Shown: piece by piece, positions 42,396 to 49,765 of the stretch | How positions within the stretch are numbered: position 1 is the first letter of the stretch | Layout of the letters: each line of letters opens with the position of its first letter | Origin: Fictibacillus arsenicus | GTDB lineage: Bacteria; Bacillota; Bacilli; Bacillales; Fictibacillaceae | Length of the DNA: 64,000 nucleotides | NCBI RefSeq assembly: GCF_001642935.1 | Contig: NZ_CP016761.1 | Span: 3,162,001 to 3,226,000, forward strand | Reading direction: 5' to 3' | The notes under the pieces: model-generated | The model's database searches: none | Told to the model about the DNA's origin: nothing | Seen by the model: the letters and a program-made list of their open reading frames with translations, nothing else | Program-made: the position numbers and the translations under genes

Positions 42396-42896
42396 TTATT
42401 CGTTTACTGTTATTAAAATTTTATCATGAACAGACAGCTTCTGGCTTGGTTTTGTTAAACAATCGTTTAAAAGAATCTTGCCAGCTTTAATTTTTTGAAC
42501 GATTTTGGTACGGCTCCAGCCCTCGATATGATCTGCAAGTGTACGGTCTAATCGGAAGTTTCCTTCTGTTGCAGAGATATTAATTTCAAATGTCTCCTTT
42601 TCTGAACGGAGTGTAATCTTTTCGCCTTCCTCGATCGGTTTGAATTCTGTAGAAACAAGTGTCGCTGGATCAACATGTTCAGAAAAAGATTTGTAGATAT
42701 CGAGCTTTTTGTTCCAGGAATGATTCTTCGGACACTTATAAATCGCAAATTGATAAATGTTTTTACCGTTCGCGTTATGTCTTCGTATTGTCGTATCTGT
42801 AAAAGTTGTGACCTTCCCGCACATTTTGCATTGTTTTTTTACTGTATCCGCTTCTTGTTTTTTACGTAATACTAAAGAGTATTGTTGATTTTCCAT
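42396..42896 (-). CDS. S4 RNA-binding domain protein with N-terminal zinc ribbon-like motif
   Basis: 166 residues from ATG 42896 (MENQQYSLVL), GAGGTG eight bases upstream. CKMCGKV at about 22-28 and a later CPKNH could hold zinc. The C-terminal about 60 residues (FRLDRTLADHI, WSRTKIVQKIKAGKILLND) are a classic S4 fold, which binds structured RNA. Exact function not recognised. A terminator and a strongly folded RNA lie directly upstream, so autogenous or ligand-controlled regulation is a fair guess. Confidence 0.82.
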   Translation of the reverse strand: MENQQYSLVLRKKQEADTVKKQCKMCGKVTTFTDTTIRRHNANGKNIYQFAIYKCPKNHSWNKKLDIYKSFSEHVDPATLVSTEFKPIEEGEKITLRSEKETFEINISATEGNFRLDRTLADHIEGWSRTKIVQKIKAGKILLNDCLTKPSQKLSVHDKILITVNE

Positions 42897-42960
42897 AGTT
42901 TTTTCACCTCGAAATAGTAGCGAGGGAAATACAACTTCCATTTGATAGTCTTGCAGAACG

Positions 42961-42992
42961 AAAAAAAACCTCCCTAAAATAGAGAGGTTCTT
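42961..42992 (-). terminator. Intrinsic terminator in the leader of the S4-domain gene
   Basis: AACCTCTC-TATTTTA-GGGAGGTT then TTTTTT on the minus strand, 65 bases before the S4-gene start. No convincing promoter lies between it and the gene, so it looks like an attenuator. Confidence 0.85.
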
Positions 42993-43028
42993 GAACGCAT
43001 AGTTAAAGAATTAACGGACTGCAGTTCG

Positions 43029-43148
43029 CTGTATTTCCTCTGTAATGGGATGTAGACAGACTTCTCCCGTGGTCAAAAACGTAAGGTTTTTTAACGGCTG
43101 AGAAGCGATCCAATTGTTGTCCATTACAGATTAGATGTTGGCATACAG
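43029..43148 (-). ncRNA. Long rod-like structured RNA, candidate cis-regulatory leader or sRNA
   Basis: Nested pairings on the minus strand: CTGTAT/ATACAG (43143-43148 with 43029-43034), TCTGTAATGG/CCATTACAGA (43121-43130 with 43039-43048), CTTCTC/GAGAAG (100-105 with 61-66), CCGT/ACGG and AAAAAC/GTTTTT with a 5-base loop. A large 15/12-base internal loop separates the second and third helices. Not recognised as any known riboswitch. An extended -10 candidate (TGGTAAAAT, 43186-43194) lies upstream. Confidence 0.65.
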
Positions 43149-43220
43149 GTCACTAAAGTTCCTTTCTTTCAAATAGATTGAATTTATTTTACCATATTTT
43201 AAATAAAATGGGTATAAAAA

Positions 43221-43248
43221 TACCTCCCGCTTTCGACGAGAGGTATTA
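43221..43248 (-). terminator. Terminator of the M6 protease gene
   Basis: AATACCTC ... GAGGTATT then TTTA on the minus strand, right after the protease stop. Confidence 0.85.
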
Positions 43249-43252
43249 ATAA

Positions 43253-45667
43253 TTATTTGTAGATTACGATCGAGCCAACAGATTTGTCTTTTGCTTGTCC
43301 GTTAACACGAACCTTTAGTCCGTATTTTCCGATGTTTCGTCCAGCCTCAGGCATATATTTGTTCATGAATGACTGATTGTCATTAAATAAGGATACCGCT
43401 GGCTGGCTTTTAAGTGTTAATGATTGTAATCCTGGATAGTCTAAGTTTAAACCAGATGTTTTGTCTAAACCGAATGCCGCATCAGCAATGTGGTAACGAG
43501 TACTTGCTTGTACTTTTTCACCTGTAGCCATGTCCCACAGTAAATTTGTATTTGTGTGAGCATCCACTACTCCTACGAAACCATCACCTGGATGAACTCC
43601 TGTCCAGTTTTCTGTATAAGATGGGTCAACATACCAAACTACTAATCCACCATCATAGCTCATTAAAGACTGACCGCGTTTAATGTTCTTAAGACCCATA
43701 TCTACTCCAGCATGATTTCTCCACTCAAGTAAATAGTAGTGATCACCATAACGGTATCCATCAGATTTATCAAAACCTTTTTGAATGAATGAGCTCGTAC
43801 CTTCAGCACCATCCTCAAATACGGAAGCTCCATCAGCAGTTACTTTTACATTATCTACATAGAAACCATCTTCACTTGTACCCCAGTCCGTAATGTAACG
43901 GAACTTAAGTTGCACTTTTTGTCCTGCGTAAGCAGAAAGATCAAACTCTTGTGCCGTCCATCCATTTGAATTGCCCGTAAACCCAGGGAGGTTTGGAGCA
44001 ATCGTTGGATACGCACCCGGAACAGGATTAGAAGTAGTGTTTGAATTTCCTAGAGAAGTCCATGTTGCACCTTCGTCAGTTGACACTTGAACAAATGCAT
44101 AATCCCAGTCTTTTTCAATCTCATACCAAGAATCAAAGTTTAATGTAGCCGACGTCTTTCCAGTAAGATCAACAGTTGCTACCATATTAGTGTCAATTTC
44201 ATCGCCAACTCCGCCAAAGTATTCGTAACTACCTGTTTTTGGAGTATTGATTAACGTTTTCTTTTGTGGAAGATTTACTTTGATAGCTTGATTGTTTTGA
44301 CCATTTGGTGAATTACTTTGATCTAATAAAAACTGTGCTCCATTAGATGATACTTCATCCCAGTCTAACTCAACTGTAGATGTCCAGTTTCCGCCTAAAT
44401 AAGACTGGAAATACGATTTCGCTAAGGGTGAGAAACCTGTAGGTTCTGTCCCTGCAATTTTCCCAGCCCATGAACCAGCAGACATTATAGACCAGTATCC
44501 TACTGGCTCACCAGATCCAGAATAAACAGTGTCATACTCATCCGGATAACCAAGATCGTGCCCGTATTCATGAGCAAAAACTCCAGTTGCTCCGTCTTCT
44601 GGCATCATTGTGTAATCATAGAACCCAGGAAGGCCTTGACCTAGACCATCTGGATCATAGAATGATGCTGAACGGTGAGACCAAATTGCGTTATCTCCCT
44701 GTGAACCACCACCTGCTTCTTGTCCCATCCCAGAATGGATAATCATTAAGTGATCAACAAGTCCGTCTGGCTCACGCAAGTTGCCATCGCCATCCAAGTC
44801 ATGAACATCCTCTTGATCATAGTCCTGCAATGGTACTCCAGCTGCTTTTGCAGCTATTAAGGTATCTCTAACTAATTGTTTAGATCCACCTGGTGCAACG
44901 TTATCATGGCCTCCTCTTTCTACATCATCCGCTCCATAAAAAGCTGCAGTTCCAGGAACTTTTAGCCATCCATACGCGTTACCCTGTACGGAATATGTAC
45001 CTCCAGACTGCTGTTCATAGAATTGTTTCATAGAGACTAAATCTTCTCCATTTGGACCTTTTACACCATCTTCACCAAATATCATATCTTCATAATGTGA
45101 TAGTGGATAATCTTCATAATAGTTATCAGTTTCGTCAGGCTGGATGTTGTTATGAGCAAAATCAGAATACTCTACTGCGAGAACAAGAACTTTGTCTTCT
45201 CTTTTAGTACCTGTATACGATGTTTCTTTTACTGGATCTGGATTTCCTTTTAAATGACCGTTCTTTTTACCATTACCTTTTAATAAACTGTCTTTAAAAT
45301 CATTAAATTCACGCTGTTTTTTTCCTTCTGCAGCTTTCGCTTTTGTAGCGATTGGATCATTTCCAACTGCTTTATTCTCTTTCCCTTTAAAATCAAGGTA
45401 ATTATGTAAAGCTGTTTCCTTCTGTTTTGCAGAAGCGTTCTCTGAAATTACACCTCTTTTAATAAGCGATTCTAGTAATTTCTCCTCGTTTACGATAGCT
45501 AGATCAAGACTAGAATGGGAGTGTGTGTGCTTCCCTTTTAATACTTCATCTAATGCTGTTTGTGCTTTAACATCCATTGACCCTGCAAACAAGGATGATG
45601 AAGCTAGTCCAAACGACAAACTAGTTGCTAGCAGGACTTTCCCCCAAGACTTATTTCTTTTCCCCAT
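43253..45667 (-). CDS. inhA: Secreted M6-family metalloprotease (immune inhibitor A type)
   Basis: 804 residues. Signal peptide (KVLLATSLSFGLASSSLFAG, about 10-29, ending near SMDVKA), propeptide, then the zinc protease domain with HEYGHDLGYPDEYD (His366, Glu367, His370; M6 signature HExxHxxGxxDEYD). C-terminal beta-rich part of the MAM or VEG/I type. Family members degrade antibacterial peptides and matrix proteins in B. cereus group; that specific role is not shown here. SD AGGAGGGG before ATG. Confidence 0.93.
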   Translation of the reverse strand: MGKRNKSWGKVLLATSLSFGLASSSLFAGSMDVKAQTALDEVLKGKHTHSHSSLDLAIVNEEKLLESLIKRGVISENASAKQKETALHNYLDFKGKENKAVGNDPIATKAKAAEGKKQREFNDFKDSLLKGNGKKNGHLKGNPDPVKETSYTGTKREDKVLVLAVEYSDFAHNNIQPDETDNYYEDYPLSHYEDMIFGEDGVKGPNGEDLVSMKQFYEQQSGGTYSVQGNAYGWLKVPGTAAFYGADDVERGGHDNVAPGGSKQLVRDTLIAAKAAGVPLQDYDQEDVHDLDGDGNLREPDGLVDHLMIIHSGMGQEAGGGSQGDNAIWSHRSASFYDPDGLGQGLPGFYDYTMMPEDGATGVFAHEYGHDLGYPDEYDTVYSGSGEPVGYWSIMSAGSWAGKIAGTEPTGFSPLAKSYFQSYLGGNWTSTVELDWDEVSSNGAQFLLDQSNSPNGQNNQAIKVNLPQKKTLINTPKTGSYEYFGGVGDEIDTNMVATVDLTGKTSATLNFDSWYEIEKDWDYAFVQVSTDEGATWTSLGNSNTTSNPVPGAYPTIAPNLPGFTGNSNGWTAQEFDLSAYAGQKVQLKFRYITDWGTSEDGFYVDNVKVTADGASVFEDGAEGTSSFIQKGFDKSDGYRYGDHYYLLEWRNHAGVDMGLKNIKRGQSLMSYDGGLVVWYVDPSYTENWTGVHPGDGFVGVVDAHTNTNLLWDMATGEKVQASTRYHIADAAFGLDKTSGLNLDYPGLQSLTLKSQPAVSLFNDNQSFMNKYMPEAGRNIGKYGLKVRVNGQAKDKSVGSIVIYK

Positions 45668-45845
45668 AAATAACTACCCCTCCTGATTGAATAGTATAAA
45701 TATTCAGATTTGTTTTGCTATTAAAATTTACCATATTATCCATCATTTTAAATTGGACTTCCGTACTATAAAAAGAACAATTTGTGTGTTTAGTACTAGT
45801 TCTTTATGCTCATTTTTATATTAAAAATATTGCTTTTTCCCCAAA

Positions 45846-45873
45846 ATAAAAACACCTCTGCAGTTAGAGGTGT
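45846..45873 (-). terminator. yvl operon terminator
   Basis: ACACCTCT-AACTGC-AGAGGTGT then TTTTATTTT on the minus strand. Confidence 0.88.
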
Positions 45874-45880
45874 CGAATCA

Positions 45881-46255
45881 TTATTTTCTTTTCTTTTTTC
45901 TTTTCTTCAAAGGTTCCAAGATAAAGTTTGTCAGGAACATATTGAGCAAGGATATGATAATGGCTGAAAGGAGCGCCATTCCAAAGCCATCGATATTAAA
46001 GGAGTCACCCATTAATTCAGCTGTCAGTGAAAGGAGTGCTGCATTGATTACGATAAGAAATAATCCTAAAGAAATAATAGTGACTGGCAGTGTCAAAAGT
46101 ACTAATATCGGTTTTAAGAAAACATTAAACAGCGACAACAATACGCTGGCTAATAGTGCAGCACTGATATTTTCGATATGAAACCCATCGAAATACCCAG
46201 CGACAACCATTAAAGCAATCGTATTAATTAATAAGGAAGCCAGCCAGCTTTTCAT
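45881..46255 (-). CDS. yvlD: YvlD-like four-helix membrane protein (phage-holin-4 superfamily)
   Basis: 124 residues, four hydrophobic helices, with NVFLKPILVLLTLPVTIISLGLF in pieces (NVFLKPILVLLTLPVTI). Despite the holin-family label there is no phage context. In B. subtilis yvlABCD is induced by cell-envelope stress (sigma-W). Abuts yvlC without gap. Confidence 0.88.
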   Translation of the reverse strand: MKSWLASLLINTIALMVVAGYFDGFHIENISAALLASVLLSLFNVFLKPILVLLTLPVTIISLGLFLIVINAALLSLTAELMGDSFNIDGFGMALLSAIIISLLNMFLTNFILEPLKKRKKKRK

Positions 46256-46447
46256 TTATACGTCGCTTTCTTCAGGCATGACTGCCATTGCGATAATGTA
46301 GGAAAGTCCTACAGGAATTACCGCTGTAAAAATGGCAAGAGCTACTGTTCCGAGCCGTACAACAGTTGCGTCAACATTCATATATTCAGCGAGTCCGCCG
46401 CAAACTCCAGCGATTTTCGCGTCATTAGATCTTTTCAGCTTTTTCAT
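46256..46447 (-). CDS. yvlC: PspC-domain membrane protein (YvlC-like)
   Basis: 63 residues: basic start, GVCGGLAEYMNVDATVVRL and one membrane helix, the typical PspC fold. A putative envelope-stress sensor or anchor with YvlB/YvlD. Confidence 0.9.
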   Translation of the reverse strand: MKKLKRSNDAKIAGVCGGLAEYMNVDATVVRLGTVALAIFTAVIPVGLSYIIAMAVMPEESDV

Positions 46448-46462
46448 AAAATAACATCACCT

Positions 46463-47542
46463 CTATTTGGCTTTTAACACCGCAATTGAACCTGTTTTTG
46501 CTTCAGCTTCAAGCTTGAACGGCGGCCATGTTGTTCCTTTATTCGCGATAAAAGAGAGAAATTTTCGCGTGACTTCCTTTTTCTCTTCTCTAACTTCTAC
46601 AGAATCAAAGTCACAAATAAATCCTCCGACAATCGTTTTCAGCACCGCATCAAGTTCTAGTGTTTCCGGGAATTCAGTTTCTATTTTTCCCGTCACCGTC
46701 TTAAAAGATGCATACCCTTCAACAGGTGAGGCAAAACGGCAGTAGATCGATCCATTAATGGTTTCAGAACGCACCTGTGAAGCATCAACTGTAAGCCGGA
46801 CCGGACCATTCATCGTGTCTGCTTCAACGTCTTTATACGCACATTCTTTTAGTGTTAATGAACCATTTGCGGCTGTTGCTTTGACTGCTTCTCCCGAACA
46901 ATGATTAACGGCAATTGCTCCAACTGTCGTTTTTACGGTTAGTGTTTTTGCCTGGCAATCACTGATTTTAACAGGACCATTAAAAGTCGTAATTTTAATT
47001 ACATCATATGAATCTCTTGGAACCGAGATAACGGCATTCACTTTTTGATGTTTATTCCTAGAATAAAAACGCATTTTTGTTGCGTCACAATCATAGAACG
47101 TCTCATTTCTGAACTTTGTTTTTGCAGAAGATCCTTCAGGCACCTTGTAAACGTGGGCATCACATTCAACTTGGACATCCTTTCGATCCCAAGGCACAAT
47201 CGTAACTGATCCATTATAGACTTCAATGTCCATCTCCTGAAACATCACATGGCTGTCTTGAAAAACATAATTTACCGGCTCTGATGGTCCAAAGTTCAAA
47301 TCAAAATCAACAGTCTTAATCCGTTTTACGACACGATCAAAGAACTTTGCCACTTTGTAGCCGGATGACGGGAGCTTTACAGCAGTAGCTCCGTTCACAG
47401 CTTTCTTTTTTAGACTGATCGGACTCAGTGAGCTGATTTGCATTTTCTTCTTGTCATTTAAGGCATATAGCAATTTTTCAGCCTCTTCCGCTGAAATTTT
47501 CCCTTCGTTTAACATGTTTAAAATCATTTTCCGTTCTTCCAT
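46463..47542 (-). CDS. yvlB: YvlB-like DUF4097 beta-helix protein
   Basis: 359 residues. N-terminal short SHOCT-like helix pair (MEERKMILNMLNEGKISAEEAEKLL, in parts), then repeated beta strands of the DUF4097/adhesin type (TTVGAIAVNHCSGEAV, TMNGPVRLTVDASQV). No signal peptide. Upstream of yvlC in the same unit. Function not known beyond envelope-stress association. Confidence 0.88.
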   Translation of the reverse strand: MEERKMILNMLNEGKISAEEAEKLLYALNDKKKMQISSLSPISLKKKAVNGATAVKLPSSGYKVAKFFDRVVKRIKTVDFDLNFGPSEPVNYVFQDSHVMFQEMDIEVYNGSVTIVPWDRKDVQVECDAHVYKVPEGSSAKTKFRNETFYDCDATKMRFYSRNKHQKVNAVISVPRDSYDVIKITTFNGPVKISDCQAKTLTVKTTVGAIAVNHCSGEAVKATAANGSLTLKECAYKDVEADTMNGPVRLTVDASQVRSETINGSIYCRFASPVEGYASFKTVTGKIETEFPETLELDAVLKTIVGGFICDFDSVEVREEKKEVTRKFLSFIANKGTTWPPFKLEAEAKTGSIAVLKAK

Positions 47543-47627
47543 GCATTGACGCCTCCCTTTTGGATTCCGTCACCGGCGCCGGCTGATTCTAAGGTGTCTG
47601 ATACGTTTCCGGTATTACTTGTACGAT

Positions 47628-47930
47628 TTATGAGAGAATAACCTTTATCCCTTTAACAATATTCCAGATGGTCACAATTAATGTCAAAGTACCAAAAATG
47701 AGTGCGCTGATTATTATTGCAGCTAAATGATATTGTGTTTCAAAAACGATAATAATTCCTAGCGGTACTGCGACAATTGGCAATAAGTGCGATAAAAATG
47801 ATTTTTTTGCATGCTCCATTACTTCAGAATCATCTACAATTAAGTAAACGACGATCGGAAAAAGAAACGGTGCAAAAAACAAACTAAAATAACATATAGC
47901 AGAAACTGCTTTTTTCGTGCCCTCTTTCAT
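47628..47930 (-). CDS. yvlA: YvlA-like DUF4870 membrane protein
   Basis: 100 residues from ATG 47930 (MKEGTKKAVS) behind AGGAGGT; the upstream in-frame start would include the SD. Three membrane helices of the Tic20-like DUF4870 family (FAPFLFPIVVYLIVDDSE, HAKKSFLSHLLPI). Forms yvlABCD with the three genes that follow. Confidence 0.85.
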   Translation of the reverse strand: MKEGTKKAVSAICYFSLFFAPFLFPIVVYLIVDDSEVMEHAKKSFLSHLLPIVAVPLGIIIVFETQYHLAAIIISALIFGTLTLIVTIWNIVKGIKVILS

Positions 47931-48107
47931 AACATGACCTCCTGCTCTGAATGAAAACGAAAACCGAACATGAATGCAAGCAAAAGGCATGTGCCTTTTT
48001 TTACTTCGACCTCATGAAACAAACTTCCTTTTTCCCTATACCCATTCGACATAACTTCTAAAATTCCGTATGATAATGACAAAAACCCCAAAGGGAGCGT
48101 CTTCCAT

Positions 48108-48308
48108 TTGAAAAATATTAAAACCTTAAAGGTACTTTTTATAGTATTAACCATGCTAATGATCACTAGCATTATATTCGGTGTTATGACCGAAAATGAT
48201 AGGGATTTAAGTGTTTCTGATCGAATTCTTGCCGGTATGATCGGCTCGTTAATTGCTACAGCAATTAATTATGTAGTATACAAACTTCTTTCTAAGATAT
48301 GGAAATAA
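48108..48308 (+). CDS. Small membrane protein of unknown function
   Basis: 66 residues, TTG start with AAGGGAG ten bases upstream. Two predicted membrane helices (about 9-26, 42-58) and a conserved-looking acidic loop ENDRDLSVSDRI. Not recognised. Confidence 0.6.
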   Translation: MKNIKTLKVLFIVLTMLMITSIIFGVMTENDRDLSVSDRILAGMIGSLIATAINYVVYKLLSKIWK

Positions 48309-48414
48309 ATCACTCATCTATTTTATATGAAAATTGTCGATTTGAGGAGAAATTGTTTGAATTTCGAGCAAAAAAGGGAATGATACATATAAACAGGAAC
48401 AGGAGTGATGTCTA

Positions 48415-48618
48415 ATGTCTGAAGAGAAGAAGAAACAAAGAAGAAAAATGGACAATCCTGAACAATACGATACAGATATAGAAAGCTTATTTGATAAATT
48501 TGAAAGCGAAAAAAATGTAGACCCTATTCCGATGGAAGATCTGAAACAAGAAAAACGTGAAGAAAAAGATAAGAAGGGGACGAAAGATTCTTCGTCTAGT
48601 GAGAAGAAATATAAGTGA
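48415..48618 (+). CDS. Highly charged small protein of unknown function
   Basis: 67 residues, almost entirely Lys, Glu and Asp, probably unstructured (EEKKKQRRKMDNPEQYDTD), with a serine patch SSSSEKK. SD AGGAG before ATG; terminator right after. Not recognised. Confidence 0.6.
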   Translation: MSEEKKKQRRKMDNPEQYDTDIESLFDKFESEKNVDPIPMEDLKQEKREEKDKKGTKDSSSSEKKYK

Positions 48619-48628
48619 AAACGAAACA

Positions 48629-48659
48629 GTGCTCCCAAACGAGTTGGGGCACTGTTTTT
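48629..48659 (+). terminator. Terminator after the charged small protein gene
   Basis: CAGTGCTCCCAA/TTGGGGCACTG then TTTTTT. Confidence 0.88.
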
Positions 48660-48684
48660 TGATTGGATTTTTGATTCATCTAAA

Positions 48685-49125
48685 CTAACGCGAATTTTCG
48701 TTTAATACAACATCAGAGAAGATTCTGTGTTTGCACATATTCACTTGTTCTATCATATGACCAATATTCCCCTCTCCAGCAAAAAGGGACATATCAAAAA
48801 AATCTTCACTCAAATCAGACCAAAATAAAGGATGTTCATCACCTGAGACGATAACATCTCGTTTCAATCTACCCACATAAACTTCAACATAACAATGATT
48901 CAAATAGTATGTGAAATCCATTAAATGATGAAGCATAATATCTTCATTTGAAATGCTAGTTTCTTCAAAAAGTTCTCGATACGCAGCTTCAAAACCTGTT
49001 TCTCCAACCTCAATTTTTCCCCCAACTAAATTACTCAATCCTTTATAGGGATGATTTAATCTTTTACACATTAATAATTTATCCAGGCTTCTACTGTAAA
49101 TCATAATAACGTTATAACCTTGCAT
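48685..49125 (-). CDS. NUDIX hydrolase
   Basis: 146 residues. Nudix box seen as GGKIEVGETGFEAAYRELFEETSI, quoted here as GGKIEVGET and RELFEETSI. Likely a nucleotide-pool or cofactor-cleaning hydrolase; substrate unknown. Confidence 0.88.
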   Translation of the reverse strand: MQGYNVIMIYSRSLDKLLMCKRLNHPYKGLSNLVGGKIEVGETGFEAAYRELFEETSISNEDIMLHHLMDFTYYLNHCYVEVYVGRLKRDVIVSGDEHPLFWSDLSEDFFDMSLFAGEGNIGHMIEQVNMCKHRIFSDVVLNENSR

Positions 49126-49197
49126 TTAAACAAACCTCCTTTATAAAACGTGTCCTTTACTGCAAGAAAAATTACTTTTAAAAAACTATTTTTTGAA

Positions 49198-49641
49198 TTA
49201 TAAGTCTTGTTTGTACACAATGCCGTGTTCTATGTATATCTTTAAAAGCATCATTGCTTCTCCCCAACCAATAGCACATCCAATACAGGCATTTAAGTCC
49301 TTCTCAGAATTTGAATATCCCGCCTCTTCAAGAATTATTAATGTTCCTTCTTTATAAGGTTCAAGTTTAAAGGATACGGTTGTTTTCCTTTCTCCCGGAG
49401 ACCATTGAAATATAAATGATTTGTTTGAAATCGCTTCAAGAATTCTGCCTCAATCTTCAATATTCTCTTTTTTATTGCCGAATTCAGTCCATCTTAATCG
49501 AATTTCACCCGTTCCTTCAGGCGTTAATTGTATAGAAGTATTATCCGTGAACCAGGAATTCCAACCCTCTGCAGTTGAAAGTATGTTAAATACTTCTTCT
49601 TGATCAGCTTTAATATATGTTTTATGTGTAATTGAAGGCAT
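49198..49641 (-). pseudogene. SRPBCC/AHSA1-domain gene interrupted by an in-frame TGA
   Basis: From ATG 49641 the frame reads SRPBCC protein for 63 codons, hits TGA at 49450-49452, then continues in the same frame for another 83 codons (GRILEAISNKSFIFQWSPGE ... VYKQDL) to TAA at 49198. The interrupted sequence is IED-stop-GRILEA where the family has D-G-G-R-I-L, so GGA to TGA is the simplest cause. No frameshift. Alternative: sequencing error. Confidence 0.85.
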
Positions 49642-49719
49642 ACCTTTCTCCCTCCTTTTCCTCTAAATTCTATAAAAATATACAACTCACCTCCTGTAAA
49701 AATGTTTCAAATAAAATTA

Positions 49720-49762
49720 AAAAAGAGATCAAACCATCTATATTTATGATTTAATCTCTTCA
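49720..49762 (-). terminator. uvrA terminator
   Basis: AAGAGATTAAA ... TTTGATCTCTT then TTTTT on the minus strand. Confidence 0.8.
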
Positions 49763-49765
49763 GAG

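Noticed and set aside
43029-43148. 6S RNA
   Set aside because: The rod with central loop is reminiscent, but size, location and the separate downstream terminator do not match Bacillus 6S genes.
45881-46255. Phage holin
   Set aside because: Belongs to the holin-4 superfamily but sits in the yvlABCD cluster with no phage genes around.
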